Shown: piece after piece, positions 1-8,320 of the stretch
Layout: the number at the start of each line of letters is the position of its first letter
Position numbering within the stretch: the first letter of the stretch is position 1
NCBI GenBank assembly: GCA_933822405.4
Contig: CAKOGP040001843.1
Coordinates: forward strand, 1 to 16,149
From: Cylindrotheca closterium
Taxonomy: Eukaryota; Bacillariophyta; Bacillariophyceae; Bacillariales; Bacillariaceae
Direction of reading: 5' to 3'
DNA: 16,149 nt
Notes under the pieces: model-generated
The model's input: the letters and a program-made list of their open reading frames with translations, nothing else
What the model was told of the DNA's origin: nothing
Database searches by the model: none
Translations under genes and position numbers: made by a program

Positions 1-338
1 TTGGATGATACGTCCTCCCAAGAGGGGGTACGGTTGATATTAGCCCAATTCGGAGTACAAGGTTCTCTGATACATCAGTATCACCTTGAGGGGACCGTTA
101 ATTGGACCAGAGAGTGTCCGTCATTCGCACGTTAGATATTCGCACACATCTTGTAAAATCCCCATGTTTCTCATCGTACTCGTTTTCGTCCCAAATCTCT
201 CGTACCTCGCTACTCAATTTAACGAATGAATCTAATCCTTGTGATGGCAGCCAGCCGACTACCACGACCCTGGTTCCCGGCCGTTTTCGTTTTTGCTGCT
301 GTAGGTATATCAACACTTGCTTGTTGTCTGTATTCGAA
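1..338. other. Upstream region of the USP gene, no gene identified
   Basis: The plus-strand frame of the downstream protease is open back to about position 102, but it holds no ATG before 339, so this stretch is probably 5' UTR and promoter. I see no clear TATA box, no tRNA or other RNA gene and no repeat. A short minus-strand frame (98-316) would need a GTG start and resembles nothing I know. An upstream non-coding exon cannot be excluded. Confidence 0.5.
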
Positions 339-2619
339 ATGGCAGTGAAAGCAGATGCGGTTCAGAGCGCTTCTATCTTATTGACGCCGAGCGGGCTTGT
401 ACCGAATAAGACTCGAATGGATACTTCACCACGGAGTCCCGAGGATTTCATCCCAATATTGTCAGAATCGACGGAAACATCCAAAGCGCAATCCAAGGAG
501 AATCGAGAGCCAATTTTCTCTTACCCAACCGTGGAACCACCCTTGGCACACAATTCAAGAGAACCAACAGAAGTTGCGATTATGCCGGCTCTCACTAAAG
601 ATCAGTCTGATGCAGAGGCAGTTGTTACTATTGCTTCCAGTCTTCTAGGATTGGAAATTTCTGAGTTGCTCTCGAGGGCTAGAGTTGATGCATCGCCAAC
701 TCTCGACAATCTTTGCTCATGGAGTGCCATTCCTCTTCTTTTCTATGACTTTCTAATACCAGTAATGTCGAAGAAAGCATTGGGCGTAATATTCCATTCA
801 ATCACGAAACTGATGCTACAAGAAAGTCAACCAGTCCTTCGTTATCTTCCGGTGCAACTATATACAACAAAGTTTCTTCCAATCCACGGAAATAGTGAAA
901 AAGCTATAAGAGGAATACCAAATTACGGTCAGACATGTTTCCTTAATGCAGTATTACAGGTACGCGACTCGGTTCATGGTTTGATGCTTCTTACTACACA
1001 TTGCGATGGATCTCAACGCTTCGTCTATTGAAAAGGCGCTGGCACCACTAGAACCACTCTTATGCTATTTAGAGGGGATTGTGCGAATACGAGAGCAAAA
1101 CTTTCCGAAACAAGTGTCAGCTTGTTTCAGTCATCATCTTCTGCAAGTGCTAAAGTGTGTCAATGGAGACATTCGGTGGAATAACGTGCGTGTCGGACCT
1201 CGAGACCTTCTTGGATACATAGCTGAAAATAATTCTCAGTTTTCTGGACGTCATTTGCAGCAACAGGATGCACAGGAGTTAATGGAAGCCTTGGTCAATA
1301 TTGTATTGAGCGATGCGAGATCTATTTCTGACGTGCCCTGTCCCATTTTTCTATCCTTGGAGCACATGAGTGCAAATAGCTCGAATGAAATCTTGACTGC
1401 AGGAATAGTTGGAGACGGTAACCGAACAATCAGGGAGCTCGATAATCACGGCGACAGAATTAATGTAGAACAGAGTTGCTGTGTTGTTTTCTCGGACGTA
1501 CTTCATCGAGTTGAACTTGACGAGACTCAATGTTCGTCTGCGCACAAGAACTATGCCCAGCACCCCGGGGGTCGTGAGAACAGCGAGCAAGAAGGTGATC
1601 TTCGGGAATCAAAAGTTGCCACACACGTGTCGGAGTTGAAAACATCGATGCAGCCAGAATTGCTGACAGCCATGGAACCATTCAACGGATGGTGCGGTTC
1701 CGTCCTCCGATGCATCAAATGCAAATACATACGGCCGATTCGAAATGCACCCTTTTTGAGTATTCCACTAGTGCCGACTGCGGTGTTGCATTATAGTACG
1801 TGCACACAACGGCAGCAGTTGTCTCCTAGGACGCCAAACCAATCCCATTTACCTATCTGCTCACTTGAACAGTGCTTATCAGACTTTACAAACTTGGAGC
1901 GAGTTAGCGATGTTGAATGTCCCCAGTGTACTATGCAGCAAGAAATCAAGGAATTGAGAGACGAGCAGATTCTATTGCGTGGTGCCATTGATTCGATTGA
2001 AAAAAGGCCTCGACGAGCTGCAAATTCCATGTCGCACCAAGCACTCAGAAGTGATCTGTCAAGAGTTCAAAACAGATTATCCTTTTTGGAGATATCAGAC
2101 CCTGATGATGCCTACACCGCCTCAGGTCCAAGCGATGACGATATTTCGTGTTTACCAGCACTGCGAGGAATGCCATTGCTTCGTACCGATGCGTCGAAAT
2201 GCCTTACATTGACTCGGTACCCGAAGGTGTTGTGTTGCCATATACAACGTCTATTTGTCGACATTGCAACAGGGAAGACAGAAAAGTGCCCGCAGCACGT
2301 TCAGTTCCCGCACCTATTGGATCTCAGCAGATACTGTACATACAACCAGAAAGCTGACACATCCTGGGCCGCGGGAAACCTTAGCAATGCTGGGTTGCCA
2401 CAGTGCCAGGAGGAAAATCCTCTTCTCTATCGTCTGAAGGGGGTTATTCAACACATTGGGACAGCTGATTTCGGTCATTATGTCACCTTCCGCGAAAATG
2501 GGCGCGGAGAATGGTGCCGAATTTCTGACAATACTGTAACCCCAGTGTCATTCGCAGAAGTGAGAAGTTGCCAAGCGTACATGATATTTTACGAGATAAC
2601 TGCAAACAGCGCATCTTGA
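339..2619 (+). CDS. Ubiquitin-specific protease (C19 family, USP30/Ubp16-like), two exons: 339-959 and 1036-2619
   Basis: Deubiquitinating cysteine protease that would cleave ubiquitin from substrate proteins. Joining the exons gives 734 residues. The Cys box is GIPNYGQTCFLNAVLQ, with nucleophile Cys200, and it ends exactly at the exon junction. The QQQDAQELM motif follows. A zinc-ribbon pair sits at Cys433/Cys436 and Cys502/Cys505. The His box contains FGHYVTF (His688), followed by WCRISDNTV. In the last motif Ser704 lies where most USPs have the third catalytic Asp/Asn and where USP30 has Ser, so I favour a USP30/Ubp16-like assignment. USP30 acts on the outer mitochondrial membrane, but no convincing N-terminal membrane segment is visible here, so location is open. 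About 190 residues before the catalytic domain have no recognised fold. The start at 339 is the first in-frame ATG and has A at -3 and G at +4. The frame is intact to a TGA stop. The family assignment is secure; the subfamily is inferred. Confidence 0.92.
960..1035 (+). other. Spliceosomal intron of the USP gene (76 nt, GT-AG, phase 0)
   Basis: Exon 1 ends in CAG (957-959), followed by GTACGC. The first AG downstream is at 1034-1035, after a GAAA stretch. Splicing joins ...NAVLQ to ALAPLEPLLCYLEG, which reproduces the usual USP sequence after the Cys box (LQ-A-L-x-x-L). Without splicing, the first frame ends at a TGA at 1029-1031. The intron falls inside one of the best-conserved parts of the domain, so the boundary is well constrained. 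A short intron of this size is ordinary for diatoms. Confidence 0.88.
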
Positions 2620-2983
2620 ATGATGGAACGATTGATAAGCAGTCTTTGGTTCAAATGTACGGCACTATTAATACAATTCAATGCTGGGTATTTTTTTATA
2701 AAAAACAATCAACTTCTCGCAATCAGACTATGTACTCTGTGGATCGCACTATCACAACCTACCGGGGTACAGCACTCATACCTACATCATGATTACGTAT
2801 TAGTTCTGCCTATGGCATAACTAGCTAGAGTATTGGAAAGTCTGAAAACCGCACAAATAAAAAGTATCAGCATAGAATTTGTAGTACGGTAGGACCTGAA
2901 AAAGTTTGATGTTGGGGACCTCACAAATAACCGCTTGCAAAGGCTCAGATGTATAGCCTGAAGCCCGGCATGAAGTACATCTG
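2620..2983. other. 3' flank of the USP gene grading into CTAG-rich cryptic repeat DNA
   Basis: No gene is seen. An AATAAA at 2856-2861 could serve as a polyadenylation signal for the protease transcript but lies about 240 nt after the stop. A T-run followed by an A-run lies near 2690-2705. From about 2815 the sequence takes on the vocabulary of the adjacent 842-bp repeat (CTAGCTAG, GGTAGGACCTGA, TTTGATGTTGGGG, GGCTCAGATG). It may be an older, diverged extension or fragment of the same element. Confidence 0.5.
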
Positions 2984-3825
2984 AAACTAGGGCCCTGTCA
3001 TGATTACTAGTAGCAACAGATAATAATCGGGCCACCGGTAGGTTCATGTGCGTGTAGGGCCGGAAGGAAGCTCGTGATGGTCCGCTAGTAGAAAGTTTTG
3101 AATTTAATCGCTAGTAGGTTCAGATGATCAACCTGAAGAGGTGCAGAGGTGGGTTCTTATCATGATAAGCTAGTATGATTGGATGTTGGGCCAGTGGTAG
3201 CTTCATATATACAAGACTGGAAGTATAGTCAATGTTGGTCCGCTAGTAGAAACTGATGACCGGTCACTACTAGTGGGTTCAGATGTACATCCCCCCAAGG
3301 CTAGGGCAGAAGTACGCCCGGAAGCGTGCCCCTCCTATCATTGTTAGTAGCTAGTAGGATTCAAAGCTGGTATGTTCCTATCGTGATTAGCTAGTGCGTA
3401 GGACTCAAAGTAAGTTCTAGGTTGGTCGGAACTGGTGATTTGTCGCTTGTAGTTCCAGACGTAGTTTCTATCATGATTAGCTAGTAGTATGATTTGATAT
3501 TGGGCCACTGACAAGTTCATACATAGGGGACCCAAAGCAAGTTCAATAATGGTCAGCTAGTTGGATCTGATGATTCAAAGCTACTCTAGGTAGGAATCAA
3601 TGGTAGGCTCAGATGTTGGACCGTTGGGCCAGAAGTGGTTCCTAAATTTTGTCACGAGGATCAGTAGCTAGAGTAGTAGGAGCTGAACTAGCTAGGGCTT
3701 GCGTTTGGTTATAAGTAGGTCCACAAGTGGGTCCCTATGTTGGAACTCTACTTGCTAGTAGCTCTAGAAACTACCGAATTGGGCCAGAAGTAGATCCGGA
3801 TGTAGGTCATCATCATGATAGGTAC
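2984..3825 (+). repeat. Direct repeat, upstream copy (pseudo-LTR) of the Penelope-like element
   Basis: This copy matches 7088-7928 over its whole length. By eye there are three differences: C/T in AGGGCCCTG versus AGGGCTCTG, one extra A in GATTACTAG, and C/T in AGATCCGG versus AGATTCGG. The match begins at AAACTAGGGC and ends at CATGATAGGTAC. Beyond both ends the flanks are unrelated. The repeat does not start in TG or end in CA, so it is not a conventional LTR. Its interior is rich in imperfect GCTAGTAG, TCATGATTAGCTAGTA, TTGGGCCA and GGTTCAGATG motifs. No coding potential is seen. Confidence 0.92.
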
Positions 3826-4646
3826 TCATCAAACTGCTCAACCTTGAAATAAAATCCGTCAAGAATGCAATCCAAAAACTCATTGCCAAAAGCATTGTCA
3901 GCATTGCATCCACCCTTGCTCTCGGTGACCCCAAGTTCACTGACAATTCCGAAGCTTGCGAAATCTATCAAATGATGTATGATAGTGCTGGTCTTGGAGG
4001 ACCGCCCATTCTCAAGTTTTCCGAATTTGCATCTTCTTCTGATATCAATGACAAGATCCATGAGATGGCAACTGAACACACACCAACTGAAGCACCTACA
4101 GCAGCCTACCGCCCAAACTTGGACTACACATTCTGTATCACGGCTGCTACCCCGATTGTGAAGATTTTCAACACAATCACCAAAGCTCTTTTTGTCACAA
4201 GTTGGACAACCTACCTTGAGCAAAAAATTGCCAACGAGAACTTACTGAGAGTGAAACACTTTATCTCTCTGACCCGTGCCGCTACAGCTACCACCACTAC
4301 TGCAATGGATGTTGACAACATTGACATCACCAACACTCTGTCTGTTGAGTCACACATCGACAAATGTGTTCGCCTCGAAACCAAGAAACAGACCAAGAAC
4401 CTGGAGAAAGAAATCCAGACGCTTAAATGTGCCATTGCAAAAAACAACTCCCGAGGGGCCAAATTGCCAGGCGCCTCCGACAAAAAGAAGACTGATCAAA
4501 AGCGTCGCACATCTGGTACCAAGCCACAGCCAAAAACTGCCGCAAAAGTTGCCGGTGCCGACGCCGCTACCTCCAAGCCAAAACCCAACTCAGGAAGGAA
4601 ATCACAGAAGAAAGGAAAGACTTCTCGAAACAAGAAGCGAAACTAG
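3825..4646 (+). CDS. ORF1 of the Penelope-like element, 5'-incomplete, lysine-rich protein
   Basis: The frame is open from just after a TAG at 3819-3821, exactly where the direct repeat ends, to a TAG at 4644-4646. There is no ATG before 3972, yet residues upstream of it look coding, so the true 5' end has probably been lost by truncation. The protein has a helical N-terminal part, a Thr-rich stretch, a charged heptad-like segment containing RLETKKQTKNLEKEIQTLK (probable coiled coil), and a very basic Lys/Ser/Ala/Pro tail ending in SRNKKRN that suggests nucleic-acid binding. I recognise no named domain. It overlaps the open RT frame, which begins after a TGA at 4493-4495, by about 150 nt at a -1 offset. 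Function as the RT's RNA-binding partner is an inference. Confidence 0.6.
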   Translation, partial: LIKLLNLEIKSVKNAIQKLIAKSIVSIASTLALGDPKFTDNSEACEIYQMMYDSAGLGGPPILKFSEFASSSDINDKIHEMATEHTPTEAPTAAYRPNLDYTFCITAATPIVKIFNTITKALFVTSWTTYLEQKIANENLLRVKHFISLTRAATATTTTAMDVDNIDITNTLSVESHIDKCVRLETKKQTKNLEKEIQTLKCAIAKNNSRGAKLPGASDKKKTDQKRRTSGTKPQPKTAAKVAGADAATSKPKPNSGRKSQKKGKTSRNKKRN

Positions 4647-4666
4647 AGCAGAAAATTCGCTCCACA

Positions 4667-6794
4667 ATGATATCGCGCTTTGGCCTCTTTGCAGATCCAT
4701 CAAAATCACATCGAGTCAACCTACGCGACCACATCCTGTCACTGCCAATTACTGTTCTTGAATCCCGCCTTTCCAATTCCGCCTGCCATAATTTGTGTAC
4801 CACCAAGAAACCACCCTTGTTCCTGAAGTCGCTCCTTGGCCTTGGCCTGAAGTTTTGCCCCAGACCCGCCTTCACTACAAGCCAAACACAACTTGAAACC
4901 ACACTGACTCGTTTTGCAAAAGACTTTCACACAAAGATCCACTTTGCCGGTGAGGAATCTGAATGGACACCAAACCAACTTTACACCCGCAATGACCTGT
5001 GGGAACTAAAGGATGGAATGGTGGATCCTGAAATCCAAGCCCGAGTCAACGCCTTCCGCAAATATCTCCTTCCCCTGTTCCACCGCCAAAAGGTGCACTC
5101 AAATCTCACCCCGATTCAACAGCACCTTCTCACTACACTACGTCACAACCCTGATTTCATTGTCCTAAACTCAGACAAAAATCTCGGCCCTGTACTTCTG
5201 GAACATGAGGTATACGTCCAACGCTGCCTTACTGACCATCTCCTCACTGAGACCTACCAACAGCTCTCCCCCGAGGATGCACACGTCTTCACTACAGAAA
5301 CTGGCCAACTGATTGCCAAATTCCTTAATGATAACGCGTCAGCCATCACAAAAATGGACATGACGTACCTCCAGAGAACCCTTGACCGTGTCACTGACTC
5401 CTATGCCTATTTCTACACACTTGCAAAGATCCATAAGAGCCCCTGGAAAACGCGACCAATTGTCTTGGTCTCTGGCAGCCTACTCTATGGCCTCGGAAAA
5501 TGGCTGGATCAACAACTCCAACCCATCATCCGCAAACTACCTACCTATTTGTCAAGCTTGTTTGCACTCAAAACTGACATTGATAACATGGCCGGCACCG
5601 ACTTCTCTTGCATGAGTCTCTTCACTGGTGATGTTGTGGCTATGTATCCCAGCATCAATCTTGAAGACGCTTTCACCCGTATTGAAGAATTCCTGTCCAC
5701 CTCCTCACTGTGTGTAAATGTTGACGTCAACACAATCATGACAGCTTTGCAACTTCTCATGAGGAGAAACTGCTTTCGATTTGGAGACACTTACTGGCTC
5801 CAGACTGACGGAACCGCAATGGGCACACCACCGGCGCCCTCTTTTGCAACTCTCTACTACGGTATTTTTGAACTTGGTCTTTTACAACGTTTTGGAACTA
5901 CACTACTTACGTCGATACATTGATGATCAACTCGGCATCTGGATCCACCATCCCAATCCAGACACCGATCGCCAACTCTGGGAAGAATTCAAAAACTGTC
6001 AAGACAACTACTGCTCCCTGAACTGGGAATTCTCTACTTTGTCAAAAACCGCCAACTTTCTGGATCTCACCCTCTCTGTTGAACCTTTTCAAATCAGCAC
6101 AAAACTGTACGAAAAGCCACTGAACCTACATCTATACATCCCTCCAAACTCCGCTCACACCTCCTCGGTACGACTTGGCTTGGTTACTGGCGGAATTTTT
6201 CGTATTCTACAACTCACCTCTAGAGACGCAGAATAGAGAGCCTCCTTGTCAAAATTCCACTCCCACCTTGTCGCCCGCGGATACAAACTGAAGTTTCTTC
6301 GCTCTGCTTTCAAAAAAGCCCTACACCAATTTGGACGCCAAAAGCCCAGACAAGATCCTTCCGCTACCTCAAACGATGAACTTTGCCTTCTCCACTTGCC
6401 GTTTCACAATCGCGACCCCACTCGCAGATCTATTCAGCAAGCCTTCTCCCATCTTATTCTACAACCGTCGGCCCTAACAAAGACCTTTGGCAGAGCCTGC
6501 AACCACAACCTTGCCAACCTCAAATCGTACAAAACCACTTGGGAAATGAGACTTGTTTGCACCCCACTCCCACTTGTGGTAACAACTCAGTTTGAACCGC
6601 ACTTGTGGGAGCTCCGCAACTCCAGCAGAGTCCGAGTTCCAATTGAACGGCTTATTGTTGCTTACAGCCGGCCTCCCAATTTGAAGAACCTGCTGTTCGC
6701 ACAACATGTTGAATCAAAATGCCCTACAGCACGACCTGTATCAAGCATCCAAAGTGAAATCCTGGATACGCTTCCAAATACAGAGTCAAACTGA
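4667..6794 (+). pseudogene. Reverse transcriptase of the Penelope-like element, broken by a frameshift and a TAG
   Basis: Starting at ATG 4667, the first frame runs to 5923 and carries LLGLGLKFCPRP, SDKNLGP, AKIHKSPWKTRPIV, motif A TGDVVAMYPSI (catalytic Asp322) and motif B TDGTAMGTPPAP. The frame changes by +1 between about 5885 and 5910. The second frame holds motif C, RRYIDDQLGIW (YIDD at 5916-5927), then LNWEFSTLSKTANFLDL and KLYEKPLNLHLYI. It meets TAG at 6234-6236, then continues in the same frame through SKFHSHLVARGYKLKFLRS and the conserved RPPNLKNLL to a TGA at 6792-6794. With both lesions ignored this is about 700 residues, a plausible full RT. Most catalytic motifs survive, so the damage looks recent. 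The RT frame upstream of 4667 is open to 4496 and reads as a charged helix, so the protein may begin earlier or be fused to ORF1. Confidence 0.82.
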
Positions 6795-7087
6795 TAGCCA
6801 TATTGGAATTCCTCGAATTTGGTCCCACAACAGCGTGACCAAACTTTCAAACCACCATGTGTTCCACATGGTCCCGTTGCAATCACGAGAATTATAGTTG
6901 CAAACGGCGAATTATCCACATCGGCTTGCTCTGTTTTATCGCAAACCTGAAATTTCCAATGCTCTTGCCTCTTGCCACACTTGTCTTACCGCTGATGAAG
7001 CCTTGGCAAAAGCTACTTTCACTTCAATAGCTTCGGTCACGACTGGCCTTTTCTTGGATAAAATATTAGATCATTCTCTACTTTAAA
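6795..7087 (+). other. 3' region of the Penelope-like element between the RT and the second repeat
   Basis: No recognised domain. One plus frame is open from 6706 to 7086 apart from a single TAG at 6895-6897, but its residues match nothing I know and show no GIY-YIG pattern. It ends in an A-rich stretch (CTTTAAAAAACTAG) where repeat copy 2 begins. It is most simply 3' UTR, with a decayed C-terminal extension of the RT as the alternative. Confidence 0.4.
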
Positions 7088-7928
7088 AAACTAGGGCTCT
7101 GTCATGATTCTAGTAGCAACAGATAATAATCGGGCCACCGGTAGGTTCATGTGCGTGTAGGGCCGGAAGGAAGCTCGTGATGGTCCGCTAGTAGAAAGTT
7201 TTGAATTTAATCGCTAGTAGGTTCAGATGATCAACCTGAAGAGGTGCAGAGGTGGGTTCTTATCATGATAAGCTAGTATGATTGGATGTTGGGCCAGTGG
7301 TAGCTTCATATATACAAGACTGGAAGTATAGTCAATGTTGGTCCGCTAGTAGAAACTGATGACCGGTCACTACTAGTGGGTTCAGATGTACATCCCCCCA
7401 AGGCTAGGGCAGAAGTACGCCCGGAAGCGTGCCCCTCCTATCATTGTTAGTAGCTAGTAGGATTCAAAGCTGGTATGTTCCTATCGTGATTAGCTAGTGC
7501 GTAGGACTCAAAGTAAGTTCTAGGTTGGTCGGAACTGGTGATTTGTCGCTTGTAGTTCCAGACGTAGTTTCTATCATGATTAGCTAGTAGTATGATTTGA
7601 TATTGGGCCACTGACAAGTTCATACATAGGGGACCCAAAGCAAGTTCAATAATGGTCAGCTAGTTGGATCTGATGATTCAAAGCTACTCTAGGTAGGAAT
7701 CAATGGTAGGCTCAGATGTTGGACCGTTGGGCCAGAAGTGGTTCCTAAATTTTGTCACGAGGATCAGTAGCTAGAGTAGTAGGAGCTGAACTAGCTAGGG
7801 CTTGCGTTTGGTTATAAGTAGGTCCACAAGTGGGTCCCTATGTTGGAACTCTACTTGCTAGTAGCTCTAGAAACTACCGAATTGGGCCAGAAGTAGATTC
7901 GGATGTAGGTCATCATCATGATAGGTAC
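7088..7928 (+). repeat. Direct repeat, downstream copy (pseudo-LTR) of the Penelope-like element
   Basis: This copy is colinear with 2984-3825 at a constant offset of 4103 bp after a one-base indel near its start, with only three differences seen by eye. It abuts the A-rich end of the element's 3' region on its left and unrelated sequence (CAAGTAGCGAG) on its right. If the unit is 3826-7928, this copy is the element's own 3' UTR. Confidence 0.92.
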
Positions 7929-7998
7929 CAAGTAGCGAGTTCTTGCGGTTGCTCCGAAACAAGGGCGGATCGACAATCACTGCTGAGTAGGAACCACC
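7929..7998. other. 70-bp spacer between the Penelope-like repeat and the copia LTR
   Basis: Unique sequence with no gene or repeat seen. It separates the last base shared by the two direct repeats from the proposed LTR start TGTTGAGG. If the LTR actually begins at an earlier TG, part of this spacer belongs to it. Confidence 0.4.
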
Positions 7999-8277
7999 TG
8001 TTGAGGTCAAGCCAATCGCACCGCGAGTCCAATAGATCGGACCGGTGGCTTACTCTGATTGAGTCATTCTCACGATCACTTGACACCTCAGTTCTTCTCC
8101 CGAACTCTATATACTACTCTCTACGTGTATCTACTGCTGGATCCTCTGCTCAAGTTCAGAGCAATCCTCACTTTTCATGAACTATCATCAATAAGAATAG
8201 CAACTCTATCTCTATTACAACTCTATTGTCTAGTGCCCTCGACTGTCCCTCAAGTCCGTTTATAGACAATCCTCGCA
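7999..8277 (+). repeat. Putative 5' LTR of the copia-type element
   Basis: It begins TGTTGAGG and ends CCTCGCA, so the termini are TG...CA with a partly inverted GAGG/CCTC. The 3' boundary is strong because the primer-binding site starts at the next base. The 5' boundary is chosen on the typical TGTTGAGG start and is less certain, as no second LTR is available for comparison. A TATATAC at 8108-8114 lies about 170 bp before the 3' end and could be the LTR TATA element. Confidence 0.55.
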
Positions 8278-8289
8278 GGTTATGAGCCC
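8278..8289 (+). promoter_or_regulatory. Primer-binding site matching the anticodon arm of initiator tRNA-Met
   Basis: GGTTATGAGCCC is the exact reverse complement of GGGCTCATAACC, the anticodon stem-loop of a eukaryotic initiator tRNA-Met (CAT anticodon in the middle). It starts directly after the LTR's terminal CA. Drosophila copia and yeast Ty5 prime from this internal region of a cleaved initiator tRNA rather than from the 3' CCA end; the same mechanism is inferred here. Confidence 0.7.
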
Positions 8290-8320
8290 AAGTATCGCTG
8301 AGTAGATACAAGTAAAGTGA

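Larger units (their letters stand above)
2984..7928 (+). mobile_element. Penelope-like retroelement with 842-bp pseudo-LTR direct repeats (degenerate)
   Basis: The element consists of a direct repeat (2984-3825), a lysine-rich ORF1, an RT ORF, about 290 bp of 3' region and a second repeat copy (7088-7928). The RT has features of Penelope-like elements: an SDKNLGP finger block, KIHKSPWKTRPIV, TGTAMGTPPAPSFA, YIDD, and a downstream RPPNLKNLL motif. No GIY-YIG endonuclease is seen after the RT, as in the endonuclease-lacking branches of this group. Penelope-like elements often occur as tandem partial copies that create pseudo-LTRs. Here 3826-7928 would be the main unit and 2984-3825 a 5'-truncated copy upstream. 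No target-site duplication is evident. Class assignment is fairly secure; unit boundaries are inferred from where the repeats stop matching. Confidence 0.75.

Noticed and set aside
98..316. Minus-strand 72-residue frame in front of the USP gene as a divergent gene
   Set aside because: It has no ATG start, resembles no known protein, and overlaps the upstream open frame of the protease.
3253..3573. CTGATGA at 3253-3259 and 3567-3573 in the pseudo-LTR, considered as hammerhead ribozyme cores, which are known in Penelope-like elements
   Set aside because: Neither is followed by a stem and GAAA in a hammerhead arrangement, and no TCATCAG...TTTC counterpart was seen on the other strand. A covariance-model search would be decisive.
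3813..4223. Minus-strand 136-residue ORF opposite ORF1
   Set aside because: It is a shadow of the plus-strand ORF1, whose Lys-rich composition and continuity with the RT make it the better frame.
3344..7638. Identical 63-residue minus-strand ORFs in both repeat copies (3344-3535 and 7447-7638)
   Set aside because: They are identical only because the DNA is duplicated, and they match nothing recognised. The repeat looks non-coding.
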